Counted from the first letter of the stretch, positions 33,898-46,400 are shown. The stretch is 64,000 nt of DNA from Dryococelus australis (GCA_029891345.1 CM056997.1:218568712-218632711); one strand, 5' to 3'. Notes: a model not told the origin generated them from the sequence alone. Translations and numbers: made by a program.

Positions 33898-36800
33898 TCT
33901 GAGAATTGGAAAGGTGAACTTGCAGAGGTAAGTGGCTACAACCACTGAGCTGAACCATATAGTGCTGGAGCAGAATCTGGACTTGGTGTTGTTCCAGGGG
34001 ACCCACATCCTATTTGAAGAGGTTGTTGGACTAAAGGGAACAAACAGTCCTTAAACTGGACATAAACCTCTGGCTGGAATACTGAGGGAAAATATGAAAA
34101 TAGGTGTCATGCAAATTATCAGTCTGTCAAGTAGTCATCATGTATGTGCATAAATCCAGCTTAAGGATTTGAAGGTATGGCTGGTGTCCTTGTATTTCCA
34201 GTTTGGGGACAAAACACAGGAACACCTCGACAGGTCAGGCATCATATTGGATGTTTTGGGTAATCGGCCTGTGGCCATTGGGGCTGATGTGAATGCAAAG
34301 TCGGAGATGTGGCATTCCAGGGAAACGGACAACAAGGGGGAGATGGTGAGCCAGTATGTGCTTACAAAAGGACTGGAATTCTATAATGTTGGATGGGACC
34401 TTCCAACATTTGTATTGCAAACAAGAGACACTGAGGACTAATTGGATGTTACAATTGGAAACAGGAAAGCAGCCGGGCTGGTAACAATTTTGAGAGTTAC
34501 TGAGCATAGTTCAAGTGGCTATAGACTGATCATTATTTAAGGAGGGCTTTCTGTGATCAGGACTAGTCTACAGGAACAGGTGGTATGGCAACCTGGTTTG
34601 TGCATAATGAAGCAGACTGGAAATCTTTTTACTTGGCCCTGTTGAGGAGAATGGATGAAGGAAGTACTGCCTTTGAAGACAGAAATTTGCGAGTACAAGT
34701 AGATGCCTTGACTTCAGTGATTCTTGGGTCCTGTGAGGAAATGCTTCAAACAACGAATATAGAGCTTCCCAAGCTTAGTTGGTGGGCACAACCTGATTGA
34801 AGAGGAAAGGAAGAGTCTTCTCAGAGACTGGTGCTGACTTCACTGGTCAAGAGGAGAAGAAAGGGTGGAACTTGCAAGAGCTTACAAAGTGAAGAAGCAA
34901 GAATACTTTAACAGGGTCAGGCAGAAGAAAAGAAACCCTTGGATGTAGTATGTCACCAGGATTGGGAATGAAGACCCCTTTGGGGTGGTGTGGAATCTTC
35001 TAAATGGGAAGTTGAAGAAGGAGATGACACCACCAAATGTGAAGGTCAATGGGATCCTGATGACAGATCTGAAAGAGAATGTGGAGGTTCTGCTCCACCA
35101 ATTGTTTGCTGGATGACTCCCAGGATGGTGAGGACGAAGAGCAGTCTGTCAAGAGTCAGAAGATGGAAGATGTGCCATAGGAATTGGACGCATCGGAATT
35201 CACCTTAGACAAGTTAGAGGATGTGGTCCGGAGTCTGAAGAATGGAAGGCCCCCGAACTGGATGGAGTTAATGCACAGATCGTCAAGAGAAGCTTCTCCA
35301 GAGTGAGGACAATACTAATGGACATCTACAATGGAAGCCTCAAAAGCAGAGTGTGTCCGTGTCAGTGGAAGGTGTGCGGAATGTGTACATATACAAAACA
35401 AAGGTGATGGGAAAGACAAGTCCGAAGTTAAGTCCTATAGACTGTTGGCATTGATTCTGGTTCTGGACAAGGTTTTTGAGAGATTCTTGAATGGTCGTCT
35501 TACACAGGCGTTGGAAGCCAATGGGATGCTCAATGAAAGTAGTATGGCTTCAAGGAAGGAAATGGGGTGGACTTAACATTGTGTGACATAAAAATGGCAA
35601 TAATCAGCAGTGATGAGAGATATGTCATGGCCATATTTCTGGACATTTCAGGGGCTTTCGATAATGCATGGTGTCAGGAGGTGTTGCGGCCATTGAAGAG
35701 GAAGGAATGTCCTGCTAACATATAAGTGGCACTGTTAAACTACTTCCGAGACAGAGTCATGTGGTATACAGCAAGGAATGTACAAGTGAAGAAAGGAATT
35801 ACCAAGGGATGTCTACAAAGATCAGTCTTGGGCTGGTCCAGTGGAATTTCTTGTTTGATGGACTGCTGGAGGTGACTCTCCCACCATGATAAAAATATTT
35901 GGTTATGCAGATGATGGATTGGTCACGGTCTGTGGATCATCGAGAAGGATCCTTGACAAGAAGGCAGCAATGGTAATGGCGAAGATCTAGGAGTGGTCTA
36001 TCAGAGTGAACTTCAACTTCTCAACAACAAAGACCAAGACCATGATGTTGAAGGGAGAACTTGCAAGAAAGCCTACTGTAAGGTTTAAAGGGGAGTTACT
36101 CCAGTGTGTCTCGGAGTTTAAGTATCTGGGGGTCATTCTGGATGAGAAAATGAGCTTCCTGAAGCACATAGAGTATTTGGCTCGAAAAGCAGTGGTCATA
36201 TTCCACAAGCTTAGAACATTGGGGAGTACTGAATGGGGTCTTGACTTCCCTGTATTGAGAAAGATATATAAAGCTGTGTTTGAGGCATTATCACTCATGG
36301 TGCATTAATATGGCACACTCGAGTGGATTTGGTGGTGCAGTCAAGGAAGCTTTTAAGTGCTAAAAGAGCGGCATTGGTGGCAGTTATCGGACTGTTTCCA
36401 GTGAGGCACTCCCATTGTTGCTGGGTGTCCTTCTGTAGATTTATTTTTGAGAGAACGTGAACTAATGGCGGAGGAGAGAAGGTTCAGAAGGCTTAATACA
36501 CAAGACCACAATATGTACAGGCAGGGCACCATGAGAACTTGGAAACAAAGATGGGATTCATCTGTCAAAGGAAGAATCACACTTGAATTGCCTCCAAATG
36601 TTGAAGAACGCATGAACAAAAAGTAGCTAGAAATGAACCACTACAGTGCTCAGCTGTTCACAGGTCATGGGAATTTCAAGGCGAAACTCCACAGATTGGG
36701 ACTTGTTCTGTCACCCCTTTGTGATGTGTGTGGAGTGGATGACATGGTCGAGCATGTACTTGTACATTGTCTCAAGACTGAAGAATTACGGGGCATGCTG

Positions 36801-36956
36801 CAAGGGATTGCAGACAGAAGAGGACTGAAATTAACACCACAGCAGGTTATGGGGAACATGGAATTACATGAATTATGGAATCGTTTTGCCACCAAAATTG
36901 ACCAGATACATGACGAATATGACCAGTGGCAGCAAGAGCAATCCAATGACCCATGA
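33887..36956 (+). pseudogene. R1-clade ORF2 (endonuclease + reverse transcriptase) remnant
   Basis: Starts MLCNLRIGKVNLQR, then a stop. The AP-type endonuclease is seen at 34,169-34,441 (YFQFGDKTQEHLD; PVAIGADVNAKSEMWHS, with the conserved GADVNA-HS pattern). The RT shows AIFLDISGAFDNAW at about 35,630 (first catalytic Asp), LLNYFRDRVMWY, GITKGCLQRSVLG, and FGYADDGLVTV at about 35,890 (catalytic YADD). It continues open at 36,006-36,308 (FSTTKTKTMMLKGELARKP; FKYLGVILDEKMSFLKHIEY). The C terminus, 36,633-36,956, has CDVCGVDDMVEHVLVHC and ends WQQEQSNDP. Numerous stops inactivate it. The domain order and wording are of the R1 clade. Confidence 0.85.
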
Positions 36957-37178
36957 TGGGGGTGTTAGGGTAAAGGCTTATGCAAATAATTCAGAGCACT
37001 TACAATTGGAGAGGAGGATAGGATTTTACTGAGAAGATGTAAGAACTCAAGATGGCACAAGGCACCAAGAATGAAGATGAAGAGGAGAAAATGCCACGCA
37101 CTACTTACTCACCGGAGTACAGTCCAGTGTGGGTGGATGGAGGGTGTGCCAGCTTTCGGACCATGAAAACCTGGTGAA

Positions 37179-38021
37179 TTGCATGCACTGACTGAAGATG
37201 AGTGCAAACTGTCTGCTGTAAGTGGGAATTTCACCAGCATGGAAGACCATCACTTCGATACAAATATACTGACTACTAACATGGATGTCTGTCTTGGCAC
37301 ATTGATCGAGAATGTTTCCAAATTAAATGCATTTGCTTCCAGTGATGCCCTCGAGGCTGTGGAATGCCGGATATTCGGCAACACGAATGTGGTGACTACA
37401 AAAATGGATGCTCATATTCATATTTTGGCTGACAATGTGCACAAAATAACAGATTTAGGAGGCAAGCTCGCTGCTGTGGAGACGAGGCACGATGCTGTAG
37501 GAGAACGAGCTGTCGATAGGTTTCTTCCAGACCTGACTACCTTAAAGTGGCGACTGAGCATGCTGACACGCGTACTGCTTTAAGTATGAAGCTAGAGCCC
37601 ATTGTCAACATGGAATTGAAATTCGGTGCTGTCATTGCGATGTCTGCTAAGATGGATGCTTAAATTTGCACATTGGCTGATGACGTGCACAATTTGTCTG
37701 CTTTAGAAGGCCAGTTCGTGGCTGTGGAGGAGAAGCTCGATGAAGTGGGAGAGCAAGATTACAACAAGGTTCCTACTATCCTGTCTGCTAAACTAGATGC
37801 ATGCATTAATGCAGCGATCATGGGTGCCAGCAAGCTGACCATTTAAATAAGAAATTTAGATAAGAAACTTAGAGTATGTGGCCAACATGGAATCGAAACT
37901 CAGCACTGTTTTGGAACAAATAGTCAACAGGGCTCTTTCTACAGTGTCTGCTAAATTAGATGCACAAGCCCAATGTTTAGGCTCAACACTCTTGGGTGTG
38001 GAGGGTACATGTCCTATCTGA
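37179..38021 (+). pseudogene. Coiled-coil repeat protein remnant
   Basis: Open at 37,179-37,583 (134 codons) and continuing in other frames to a stop near 38,021. A loose repeat of about 50 residues is visible: TTNMDVCLGTLIENVSKLNA, then TTKMDAHIHILADNVHKITD followed by LAAVETRHDAVGERA, then (after a stop) MSAKMDA with LADDVHNLSALEGQF and VAVEEKLDEVGEQD, then LSAKLDA and VSAKLDAQAQ. Heptad-like spacing predicts a coiled coil. Proteins of this style occur in arthropod gag-like or virion-associated transposon proteins. I do not recognise this one. It lies between the R1-clade element and the Polinton C X gene. Confidence 0.45.
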
Positions 38022-38430
38022 CTTGTGTTCAAATGATTTGCAATTGAGATATTGTTAGCATGTGCGAGATTCGGTCATACTGTGAATCTCCAAGTCGGAA
38101 GAAAATATCACAAAGCTGATCAACAGGTGCTCAGAGTCACCCCTAAATATATAATTTGACAATTCCTCATTTGCTTTTGATACAGTGATTGCCACCAACG
38201 AGAATTTATGTCCCTTAATCAAAAGTGTTAACACTAATTATTTTCTGGCTGGATTTGTGCGCATGTAGCAAAATGCTTCTTTGGAAGAAGCAGTCTGACT
38301 GACAACATCTCGGCTAGATGATTTACAAAAAAACTTTAGTTGTATACAAATGTAAAAAAGACTTAATTTTTGCAGCACGACCATTCGAATTTACATATCA
38401 TCGTACACAAGTTTGAGTAATTGAAACTAT
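38022..38430. other. Spacer, nothing recognised
   Basis: No gene or repeat could be supported. Confidence 0.4.
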
Positions 38431-38439
38431 GGTGTTTAT

Positions 38440-38872
38440 AGAAACAATAATAAATGGTTCTTGGGGAACGAACTTCTTTAATGACAAATATTTTATTCAG
38501 ATTGGTGACAAAGCAATGCAGGCATCTCCAGGTTGCTACGAATTGTTGTTTAAACACAAGCCTGTTGAGTACTCGTGCTATGTGCTTCACCAGTAAAAAA
38601 AACTCTTACTTAGCCTCACAAGTGTCATCCAGCAATGCTTATAAGGATGAGACACACCCGAAATTCACCGTTGTCAGTTTTCTGTTACTGGACATAAGGT
38701 AGGCGACCGGCTCAGGCCTCACTTTGAAGCTGAATGGGAGTAACAAACTTGAATACATATTCTGGTGTGTTGCCAATGCTAATTGCATCTCTGCAGGCTG
38801 GCAATAATTTCCACATGAATGAGATTGTGAATATTTTAGAAGAATTTTTTGAAACTGGATACAAATGCAAAA
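38440..38872 (+). pseudogene. Polinton C conserved protein X, remnant
   Basis: Across frameshifts the plus strand reads MQASPGCYELLFKHKPVEY, NSYLASQVSSSNAYKDETH, LKLNGSNKLEYIFW and LQAGNNFHMNEIVNILEEFF. The same gene, with the same segment order, is seen on minus at 56.5-57.15 kb (EGLFELLHLNDPNGYSETDL; SGNNSHTNKIIYIIEEL). I recall this as a conserved protein encoded next to the integrase in insect Polintons (a TPGLWELL-like start and an AGNN-H-NEI end). Its function is unknown to me. The integrase follows with no gap, so the two may be expressed together or as one product. Each copy is broken by several stops. Confidence 0.65.
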
Positions 38873-39785
38873 AAATTTTACCATTTGCGCATATTGCCAT
38901 CGAGCTCCACTGGCCTGTGCGGCATAATTATCCCAGGTGTAATAGGCTCATAATTGTGCTGAGAGATCTATACCAGGCTTAGATAGTTGAAATGATCATG
39001 TATACGACACATTTAAAAGACCTTGAGATACATGTTAATGGTCATAGAAATATAGAGTAAATATGGGAGGGCTACACCAGATCGCTGGATACATGGCCTC
39101 GATTTGAGCATTTATGTGAAGACCGTTTTGTATGACAAAGGATTGCCTAAAAATATGTTGATGGATCTTGGCAGAAAATTCTACAGTCCTCTCTTACGTT
39201 TAATATTGACTGCAAATAAAATTAATCACTGCAGCACATATAGTGGGATGAAAGCTTCCATTGTGGTACAGTATTCCGTTCTCTTAAGACTAAGATGTAG
39301 CAAGAATTTGAATTTCAGGGAAGTTACAAGTTGCTTGACTTGTTACACCAATTGCTGGCATCCTACAATCACTGAGTACACTGCAGTAAACGCATGTGAT
39401 CAGTGTACATCTGGGAAAATTCATTCCCGGAGCCTGTGTTCAATGCTGAGAAGAAATTGGACACTCACAAGCCTAAGACGAAGGTTGGAGAGTATATCAG
39501 GCTATCACGAGTGGAGGAGACATTTGCAAAATCATGCACACCAAAGTGGAGCACAAAGGTATACAGGATTGTCAAGATTCGCTATTATGAACCAAGGACC
39601 TATTATCTGTAGGACTTGGATAGAACTTTACTCTATGCTTCATTTTGTGATCATGAGGTACATGTTACAAAATTTACCGACTTTTATTTTGTTGAAAAAG
39701 TTCTTGGTTGTTCGCCCAATAATCTTTTGTAAAATTGTTGGGGTTTTATTCCCACTATAACAGCTGGATAAAACAGTCTGTGCTT
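38872..39785 (+). pseudogene. Polinton C integrase (rve-type, with chromodomain) remnant
   Basis: Retroviral-type DDE integrase of a Polinton. FAHIAIELHWPVRHNYPRCN starts it. LGRKFYSPLLRLILTANKIN and STYSGMKASIV (39,160-39,260) surround the second catalytic Asp, but the ERFNRTL segment that should follow with the catalytic Glu is lost to a frameshift. EFEFQGSYKLLDLLHQLLAS follows. Then 39,403-39,612 has KPKTKVGEYIRLSRVEETF, the SH3-like C-terminal domain, and RIVKIRYYEPRTYYL. The final TKFTDFYFVEKVLG and FYSHYNSWIKQSVL are the chromodomain. It would insert the element with a 6-bp target duplication. Stops and frameshifts make it inactive. Confidence 0.8.
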
Positions 39786-40197
39786 ACTGATGAATAATTG
39801 AACATTGCATTAGAAGAGAGAAAGAGAAAGAGTGGTGTGCATGTATGTGCCACCAACAAATGCATTGTTTTAAGTAAAAATAAATTCATTCTTACAAATA
39901 TATGTACTTGTGTTGGTATGTGTCGCTGACAATCTTTTGTTGAGAAAATTTAATTAATTCTTACAAATATATGTGCTTGCATTGTATAATTTATTCATAC
40001 TCTATATTTCCCTCATTACATCATGCTCTCCTCCTTCCTCTATGTTATATGACTGCACTTGTGTTGATTTATTTCCAGGGTGGTAATACAGTGGAATGGG
40101 GCTGTGCATGGATTGTATTTAATAATGGCCTTGAACCTATGATTATGTTTGGCTGGGCACATAGCATGCTTTCATAGATTGGGCACTTCTTAACATT
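39786..40197. other. AT-rich DNA after the integrase
   Basis: No gene could be supported. Confidence 0.4.
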
Positions 40198-40630
40198 CCT
40201 GAAGGTCTGACAGCCACAGTTGATAGTTACCACCTCCTCCATTCCCATAGTGGGCAGTAGTTGTTAATGACCTCTCGGTGGATTACAGATTGGGCTGTAT
40301 TTCTGACTTGTAATACTGTGCAATACATGGTAATTTGATCTCAGGGGTGTTACTTTGTATCAATTCCAGTTCTCCCAACATGCATGTATTCTTACAGTTT
40401 GACTGCTAGTTAAAATTCCTGAAGGTTTGATGGCTACAGCAGGTCTTTAGGCCATGGTTCTTAATGATATTTCAGGAGATGTAAGGTGGGCCATGTTTCG
40501 GACTTGTATTATAGTGGCTTAAGCAAAGCGCTTGTCAGTAATCTTGGATACAGGCTGGGCATGCCAATTGTTCTCAAGAGCATTGTTTAATATTCAGTGT
40601 CGCATGTAATTTAAAATTAATGGTCGCTAG
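40190..40630. repeat. Diverged tandem pair of about 220 bp
   Basis: CCTGAAGGTCTGACAGC at 40,198 recurs as CCTGAAGGTTTGATGGC at 40,418, with further matching text (GGGCTGTATTTCTGACTTGTA versus GGGCCATGTTTCGGACTTGTA) at the same offset. The copies are old. Nothing coding is seen. Confidence 0.6.
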
Positions 40631-41199
40631 AGCTGGCAGGAAAACTGCATGCAAGTGGATAGCTGTCTGCTTGCAGCATTAATTTTTTAATTAAATTACT
40701 ACTTCTAGGATGGTTGTCGCCTGTTCTTACCAGGTAAAAACTTATAGCTGCAGCAATTGATGCTCGTCGGCTATGTGGTGCATGCTACTGCTTTCTTTTT
40801 CATTTCGACATGCATTCAGGATGACTGTGGTGGTGTGCCGACGGCATTGGGCATTCTTAATTGAATCTGGCTTTGACAGGACATGGATGGCAACAGGCAG
40901 CCCTTACTCACACTGACAGCCCTTAGGCCTCAGCAAATTAACTTCCATCTTCTGAGGGCCCTTTATCATTACGAGGTCTCCACTTATTCATTGGAGGTTG
41001 TTTTGTTCTTGTATGGTAGGGAGGGACCTGATACCTTGTATTATTTGACTAGGATATAAACTATTTGTTTTTATTTTGGATGCTACAACTGTGTTTGGGG
41101 ATGATTTTTTCTTGTCTGAGACTGGAAGGAAGGACCAATATGTCCTTATATCTACCAGTTACCCCTAGCCTGGTAACCCTTTCCTGTTTGTGCATGCAC

Positions 41200-41960
41200 T
41201 ATGGCTGACCACTTCTCTGGTGACGAGCTTATCCTCACTCTTGGTAACACCAAGGTTGGTTCATCACACAGCCTCTCGACTGGCGAGCATAGCGCCGCCG
41301 ATTCGGAGCTGTTTGTAGCCCCTCTGCCAACTCGCGATGGTTCTAACTAGAACAGTGAAGGTGCACCAAATGCGCTCCATCGCAGCCACCATGGTAGGGA
41401 TGTATAGAGGTCGTATTCTTGGTCGAGGTATCCACTGGCCCCATGGAGGGTTATGGCACGCCCCATGATTGCCATGCTGCCGATGCCAGAGGCTTCGATG
41501 TCACCTGCCACATCCGAGATGGAAACTTATATCACGGGAGGAGGTAAGCGATGACGACGACACCGCGAACCTCGCCGAATTCGGCTATGGAGAGCTTGTC
41601 GATGAAATTTTGACAAGGCTGACAACGTGGCCAACGATGTCGGCGTTGACTTCGGCAACTCTCCAGCCAACGCGATCTGGACATTGGCAGCTGCGTTCGA
41701 CAGAAACACAAATGCAGTGGGTGACCATGAAGGCAGAGCGGGATCTGGTTGGGCACACTAGGGCCCAAGGATCTCGTGAAAGGTGTAGCATATCGCTGTA
41801 TGTTATTCTGGGCCTACTGGTGCGTTGTTGGACTGGCCTTCGCACCTATCCACCTGCTGGTGGTGCCGACGGTGGTGACAATGATGATGATGATGGTGGC
41901 GACGAGGACTCCAACGATGTGGACATTGGAGGTTTCGGTGACGACGTCGATGCTGAATGA
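41200..41960 (+). CDS. GC-rich hypothetical ORF with acidic C terminus
   Basis: The plus strand is open at 41,469-41,960 (163 codons). The first two thirds have no recognisable domain. The end is very acidic (GGADGGDNDDDDGGDEDSND). All three plus frames are open for long distances here, and the minus strand is also open at 41,585-41,845, which is usual for GC-rich DNA, so coding is not secure. Just upstream (41,202 on) another frame reads MADHFSGDELILTLGNTK. The block differs sharply in composition from its AT-rich flanks. It may be a remnant of a mobile element gene. Confidence 0.3.
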
Positions 41961-42059
41961 ACTGACTAATTTACTGACTGACTGATGGCTGGCATTCTGG
42001 TGTACTCCTCAGCATCATCGACACCTGCGGTGGGGCTCATCTAATAGCAAGTGCTTCTA

Positions 42060-42610
42060 TATTCTCTCTTTTTGTTTTTTGTACCACTAATTTAGTTAGG
42101 GTTAAGAGTCGTTCACTTCTGTTCTTACACTTAATATTATATTTATTCAAATGTCAATGTTCTAATACGATTATTTATTTATATTATTACACCTGTATAT
42201 AGTCGTGTGGGCCTCATGTTGGGTGACGTGGTTTCTTCCATGCTGTGGTGTGCATGTGTCTACTGCTTTTAAGTGTCCTACATTTCCCATTGTGTCGGTG
42301 TCCTGCGCCGGCTCGTGTGCATTTTGGCGAGGTGCTGTATACTATGTTTCATCACATGCTGTCATGCGCGCATACTCTGTTGCCTGTGTGCATATAGATT
42401 GACATTTTAATGCTAATTTTTAATACAGCCATTTATTAACATTATTATTATTGCATTGGGCGTGCAGACGGCATGTTGCATGAGTGTATACTCTGTTTCA
42501 CTATTGTTTGGTGTATTTAACGATAATTTTTAATATGGTAATTTATTTCTGTTATTATTATTGCTCGATCATTCGGGCCTCGTGTTGGGCAACAAACTTT
42601 TTTTTTTTTT
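42060..42610. repeat. Diverged tandem duplications (about 110-180 bp units)
   Basis: GTGTGGGCCTCATGTTGGG near 42,204 recurs as TTCGGGCCTCGTGTTGGGC near 42,571. The blocks with CATACTCTGTTGCC-TGTGTG (42,370) and TATACTCTGTTTCACTA (42,487) recur together with TAATTTTTAATA and TTATTATTATTGC text. At least three related copies in a row. A T-run of 13 or so follows at 42,599. Ends just before the inverted-repeat transposon at 42,745. Confidence 0.6.
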
Positions 42611-42767
42611 GCAAGACTTGCATTATTATTTTATGTGGACGATTATTATCTGGGGATTGCACCGGCCATTGTAATTATTTCTTCTCCTAACCATGCAATA
42701 GCGATTTTTAATGTATATAAATTTTGTGTGGTAATAACTATGTATCGATGGCTGAGAACCAGAGTGG

Positions 42768-43044
42768 CGTATCTCCAAAATAGCGATTTTCGGGTTATGT
42801 AACATAAGTCCATATCAAAATCAACTCTGTATAGACCCAAAGCGACGTAACTCCTGCCGCCTTCTGTTCCATTTTATTGGAGATACGTTCGGCCTGGTTA
42901 TCGATCCTAGTTATAACCAGAAAAACGTAATGGATCTTATGTTTTTCTGTCCCTCAGTGTCAAATATATATTCAGAACCACATAAGCATTTTGACATACT
43001 TTATTCTGTTTCTACCGGTTAAAAACATTTTTAATGGAGTTACG
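42768..43044. promoter_or_regulatory. Left subterminal CGTATCTCC motif cluster
   Basis: CGTATCTCC at 42,768-42,776, CGTAACTCC at 42,846-42,854, and the complements GGAGATACG at 42,879-42,887 and GGAGTTACG at 43,036-43,044. The right end carries CGTATCTCC at 47,061-47,069 and 47,115-47,123. Such subterminal arrays usually bind the transposase; that role here is inference. Confidence 0.7.
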
Positions 43045-43493
43045 TTTGCTTTTATGTGATTGTACATGCATGTTTTATTATTACTAAGGATAATATTGTT
43101 AATCAAACATACAAGTATATTCTATGAAATAACCAGTATATATCCCAGTATTAAAGAATTACTTTAAAGGTCTCTTCCAGTTTTTGTGTTATTTTGGTAC
43201 TTATATACGGAAAATAAGAAATTGGTTGCTATATTTTATCATTGTCTGCCATGTCAGTTGATAACACGTCAATAAAATATTTGTCTTCTAGAAGGATAAT
43301 ATTAGTAAATCTGGCTTTGAACAACACTGTTAATGAATGTAAGAAAATTGTATTAATAATTTGTATATATAGTCATTAATGTTAGCAGCTCTTGGAATGT
43401 TTATTACAGTTAAAAAATTAGGTTATGCCTAGTATAGTGCTTTGTTTACTATGCAATATGATATAAAATCGTTTTAAAGCAAGTTTCACACAT

Positions 43494-46400
43494 ATGGCAT
43501 GTGTTGCAGATGTCGGAACATCTGCGGCTGATGGAAACAGTGGTAGTAAGGTGCTACTGAGAGAGAAGAGTTCTGCTAATCGTGTTTCAAAAGTAACAGG
43601 TGGGACATACTACATACTATTGTATCTGTATTGTGCAAACACAAATCTGAAGCCGGAGAAATACAATCTAGGGGACATTTCACTTTGGATAGATTTATAT
43701 ATAAATCATTTAATGACTAGCAGTTATGGTTATACTGGTAAATAATATACTGTACTACGAAAACATTGCCTCCATTATCCCAGTACTTTAAAATTTTTAT
43801 TTTCTACTGTCATTTTTAATGTATAATGGAGTTGCAGGGCTCTGAGATTAATACTAGTACTATTAGAAAATATGTTTTGGTGTAACAAGGCACAAAACCA
43901 TCCAAAATTTCATAGTTGTTGATATGTGTTGTGTAGGTACAGTTAGGGTAGTTTCAGGTTATTGTATGGTTAATGTAAGTTATGTTCGGTGCATTTATTT
44001 TGCACATATTGAATAATATTATACATAGTGATTTTTTCGCGTTTGTGAGTGTATTGTTTGCTACAATAATGAATATTGTATATTTATTACCGCTCTATTC
44101 ACTAAGATCTGGATCATGATAGAAAATGTAGACAAATGTGAAATAGCTATTATATGCATAAAAAGAGCTACAAAAAACCAAATTTTCGATCACCATTTTT
44201 GGTACAAAAATAGTTTCTGTGCAGATATTGTTTTAAATCTTCTATATTCTTGACAGACTAAGGAACACTTAAAAAAATTGAAAATTGTTGAGATACTGCA
44301 TAATTTCCGCTTCTTGATAACTTTCACTATACACTTTTACATGCATGTTTTGGAATTTATACATTGTTTTGAGTACCAACTACAATGGAAAAAATGCCTT
44401 CTTGTGTTGTTTACTGTTAAATTGCAGGGTTCCAAAAGACATCTAAAGTATATATTGAAAATGAGTTTTCCTCTTGTAAGTGGTGAAAGTCTGTCAGCAG
44501 CTGAATAAAGTTATACAACTACAGATGTATCATCTGAGTTAACTGAAGAACAAATCTGGATGTCGGATATAGTGGACAGTATCCTTGGAAAGTCAGCTAT
44601 TCAGACGGAAGAAATCCAGCTTTCTGTTGTGGAGAATGTTGAAGATATACCAGGAGAATCTTTGGATGATATGGAGAACATTGAAGAACTACAAGGATGA
44701 TCTTGTGATGACTATAGCCCTACTGAAGGTTCACGGCGATCCTCTTCTTCGGACAGCCATGATAATGTAACAAAGAAGAAAATGAAATAAAAAAATGTAA
44801 ATGCCATCGAAAGAATAAAATCACCAAAAGGCTTAAAGTTGCTGTTTCAAATCCAGCTGAACTACAACACGAAACTGATAAGGGCAGCACTGATAATATT
44901 ACAGCTAGTGCCATTATGATTGAAGTATTGGGTCCACGTGATCCATCTAATCAAGGTAAGGAGATGTTTATATGGTTGTGTTTACAGAAAATAATAAAAA
45001 TTATGTGAATGATACAGAAGAAGACGATATGGCTGAAAAGAAAAAACCAAGGAAAATGATCAGAAATGTTTCCGCCTGAAAAAAAATGTTAGAAAAGAAA
45101 CCAGGCAGTCAGACAAAGCATACATATCCACTTCTGGAAAGGAGATCCCTTGCATGTCATTTCAGTGCAAAGACAGTACCAAATGTGTTAGAAAGTGCAA
45201 TGAAAAAATTAATGAAGTTGATGGTTAGCTAGCAGATGTTTGAAAGATTTTGGCCCATGAATTATATAGATAAACAGAGGCAGCACCTGGCTCCTCTTGT
45301 AAAAATTGTTCCCAAAGGAAGAATTCGTAGCAACAATGAATAATCCCGGAGACAAGTTAGCAAACAATATTTTATACCAAAGGGGAACTGTGCAGGCTAA
45401 GTTTGTCTCGGGCTTTTCCTACGAATATTCGGAATTTCTGAAATATTTTTGCGCACTGTTGTAAGAAAATGAGACAGCAGTAATATGGTAAGTAGTTATG
45501 GAAGAGGGCATCATCCTCCAGGTCTCAAGAGACCCGACGATACGAAATAAAGAATCAGGAATCATTTTACATCCTTTCATGTTGTGTCATCGCACTATTG
45601 CCGCAGAGACACGTCTAAACACCACATCTTAATCTTGAGAAAATGTACAGTTTGTATGTAGCAGAGTGTGATGCTGCCTCACCAAGGGTGAAACCTGAAA
45701 ATGTATAACTTTAGAGACAAATTGTCAATAAAGAGTTCAATTTATCTTTCCATTCTCCAAGGAAATATGAATGCTCTCATTGTTTTCATTTCAGAAATCT
45801 GTCATTTAGAAAACCAGAGGAACATCAAGATGTCCACAATGAACATATTAAGTGCAAGCAATCTGCATGAAATTTAAAAATCAGATTAAGTATCTTGCGA
45901 AGAACGCATACTGTCACTTGCTAGAGTTCGATCTAGAAGCAGTTCGGTTCTATCCGTCTATAAACGCAAAAGCCATTTTTTACATATGCAGGCTTGCTAT
46001 ATACAACCTTACAGTATAAAACACTTCATAAAAAACGACTAATTACATGTGGTATGAGGGAACTACTTGAAGAGGATCGTCAGAAATAGCATCATGTTTA
46101 CTCAAAGAACTCCAAAACTTCGATGATGGGAAGTCAATTTATTTATTCTCAGATACTTGTGGTGGACAAAATAGGAACGCAAACATGTGCACTATGCTTC
46201 TTCAAGCCGTGAAGGCTCTAAACGTTCCAACCATCGACCACTGCTTTTTCGAACCTGGGCATTCCCAAATGGAGTGCGACTCTCTTCATGCTAACATTGA
46301 GAAAACATCGAAAAATGTCAACATTTATGACCCCTCAGGTTGGTATACAGTCGTTCAAATGACATCAAAGGGGAGGTTGTACACGGTTGTTGAAATGGAT

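Larger units (their letters stand above)
31640..36990 (+). mobile_element. R1-clade non-LTR retrotransposon, near full length but inactivated
   Basis: A leader of about 0.5-0.7 kb, a gag-like ORF1 ending in three Cys/His knuckles, and an ORF2 with endonuclease, reverse transcriptase and C-terminal Cys/His domains, all on plus. ORF2 begins at an ATG (33,887) that overlaps the end of ORF1 (TAA 33,895-33,897), the ORF1/ORF2 overlap typical of R1-clade elements. Both ORFs carry many stops and frameshifts. Ends were not defined: no poly(A) or target duplication is visible, and rDNA target sequence is not seen, so it is probably not an R1 element in rDNA but a relative. It lies between the ATPase and X-integrase remnants of Polinton C. 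Confidence 0.8.

Noticed and set aside
31640-36990. R1 element in 28S rDNA
   Set aside because: The clade fits, but no rDNA sequence is seen on either flank.
39104-39760. 218-codon plus ORF as an intact gene
   Set aside because: Only its first third follows the integrase frame; the integrase switches to other frames, so the rest is a shadow of the pseudogene.
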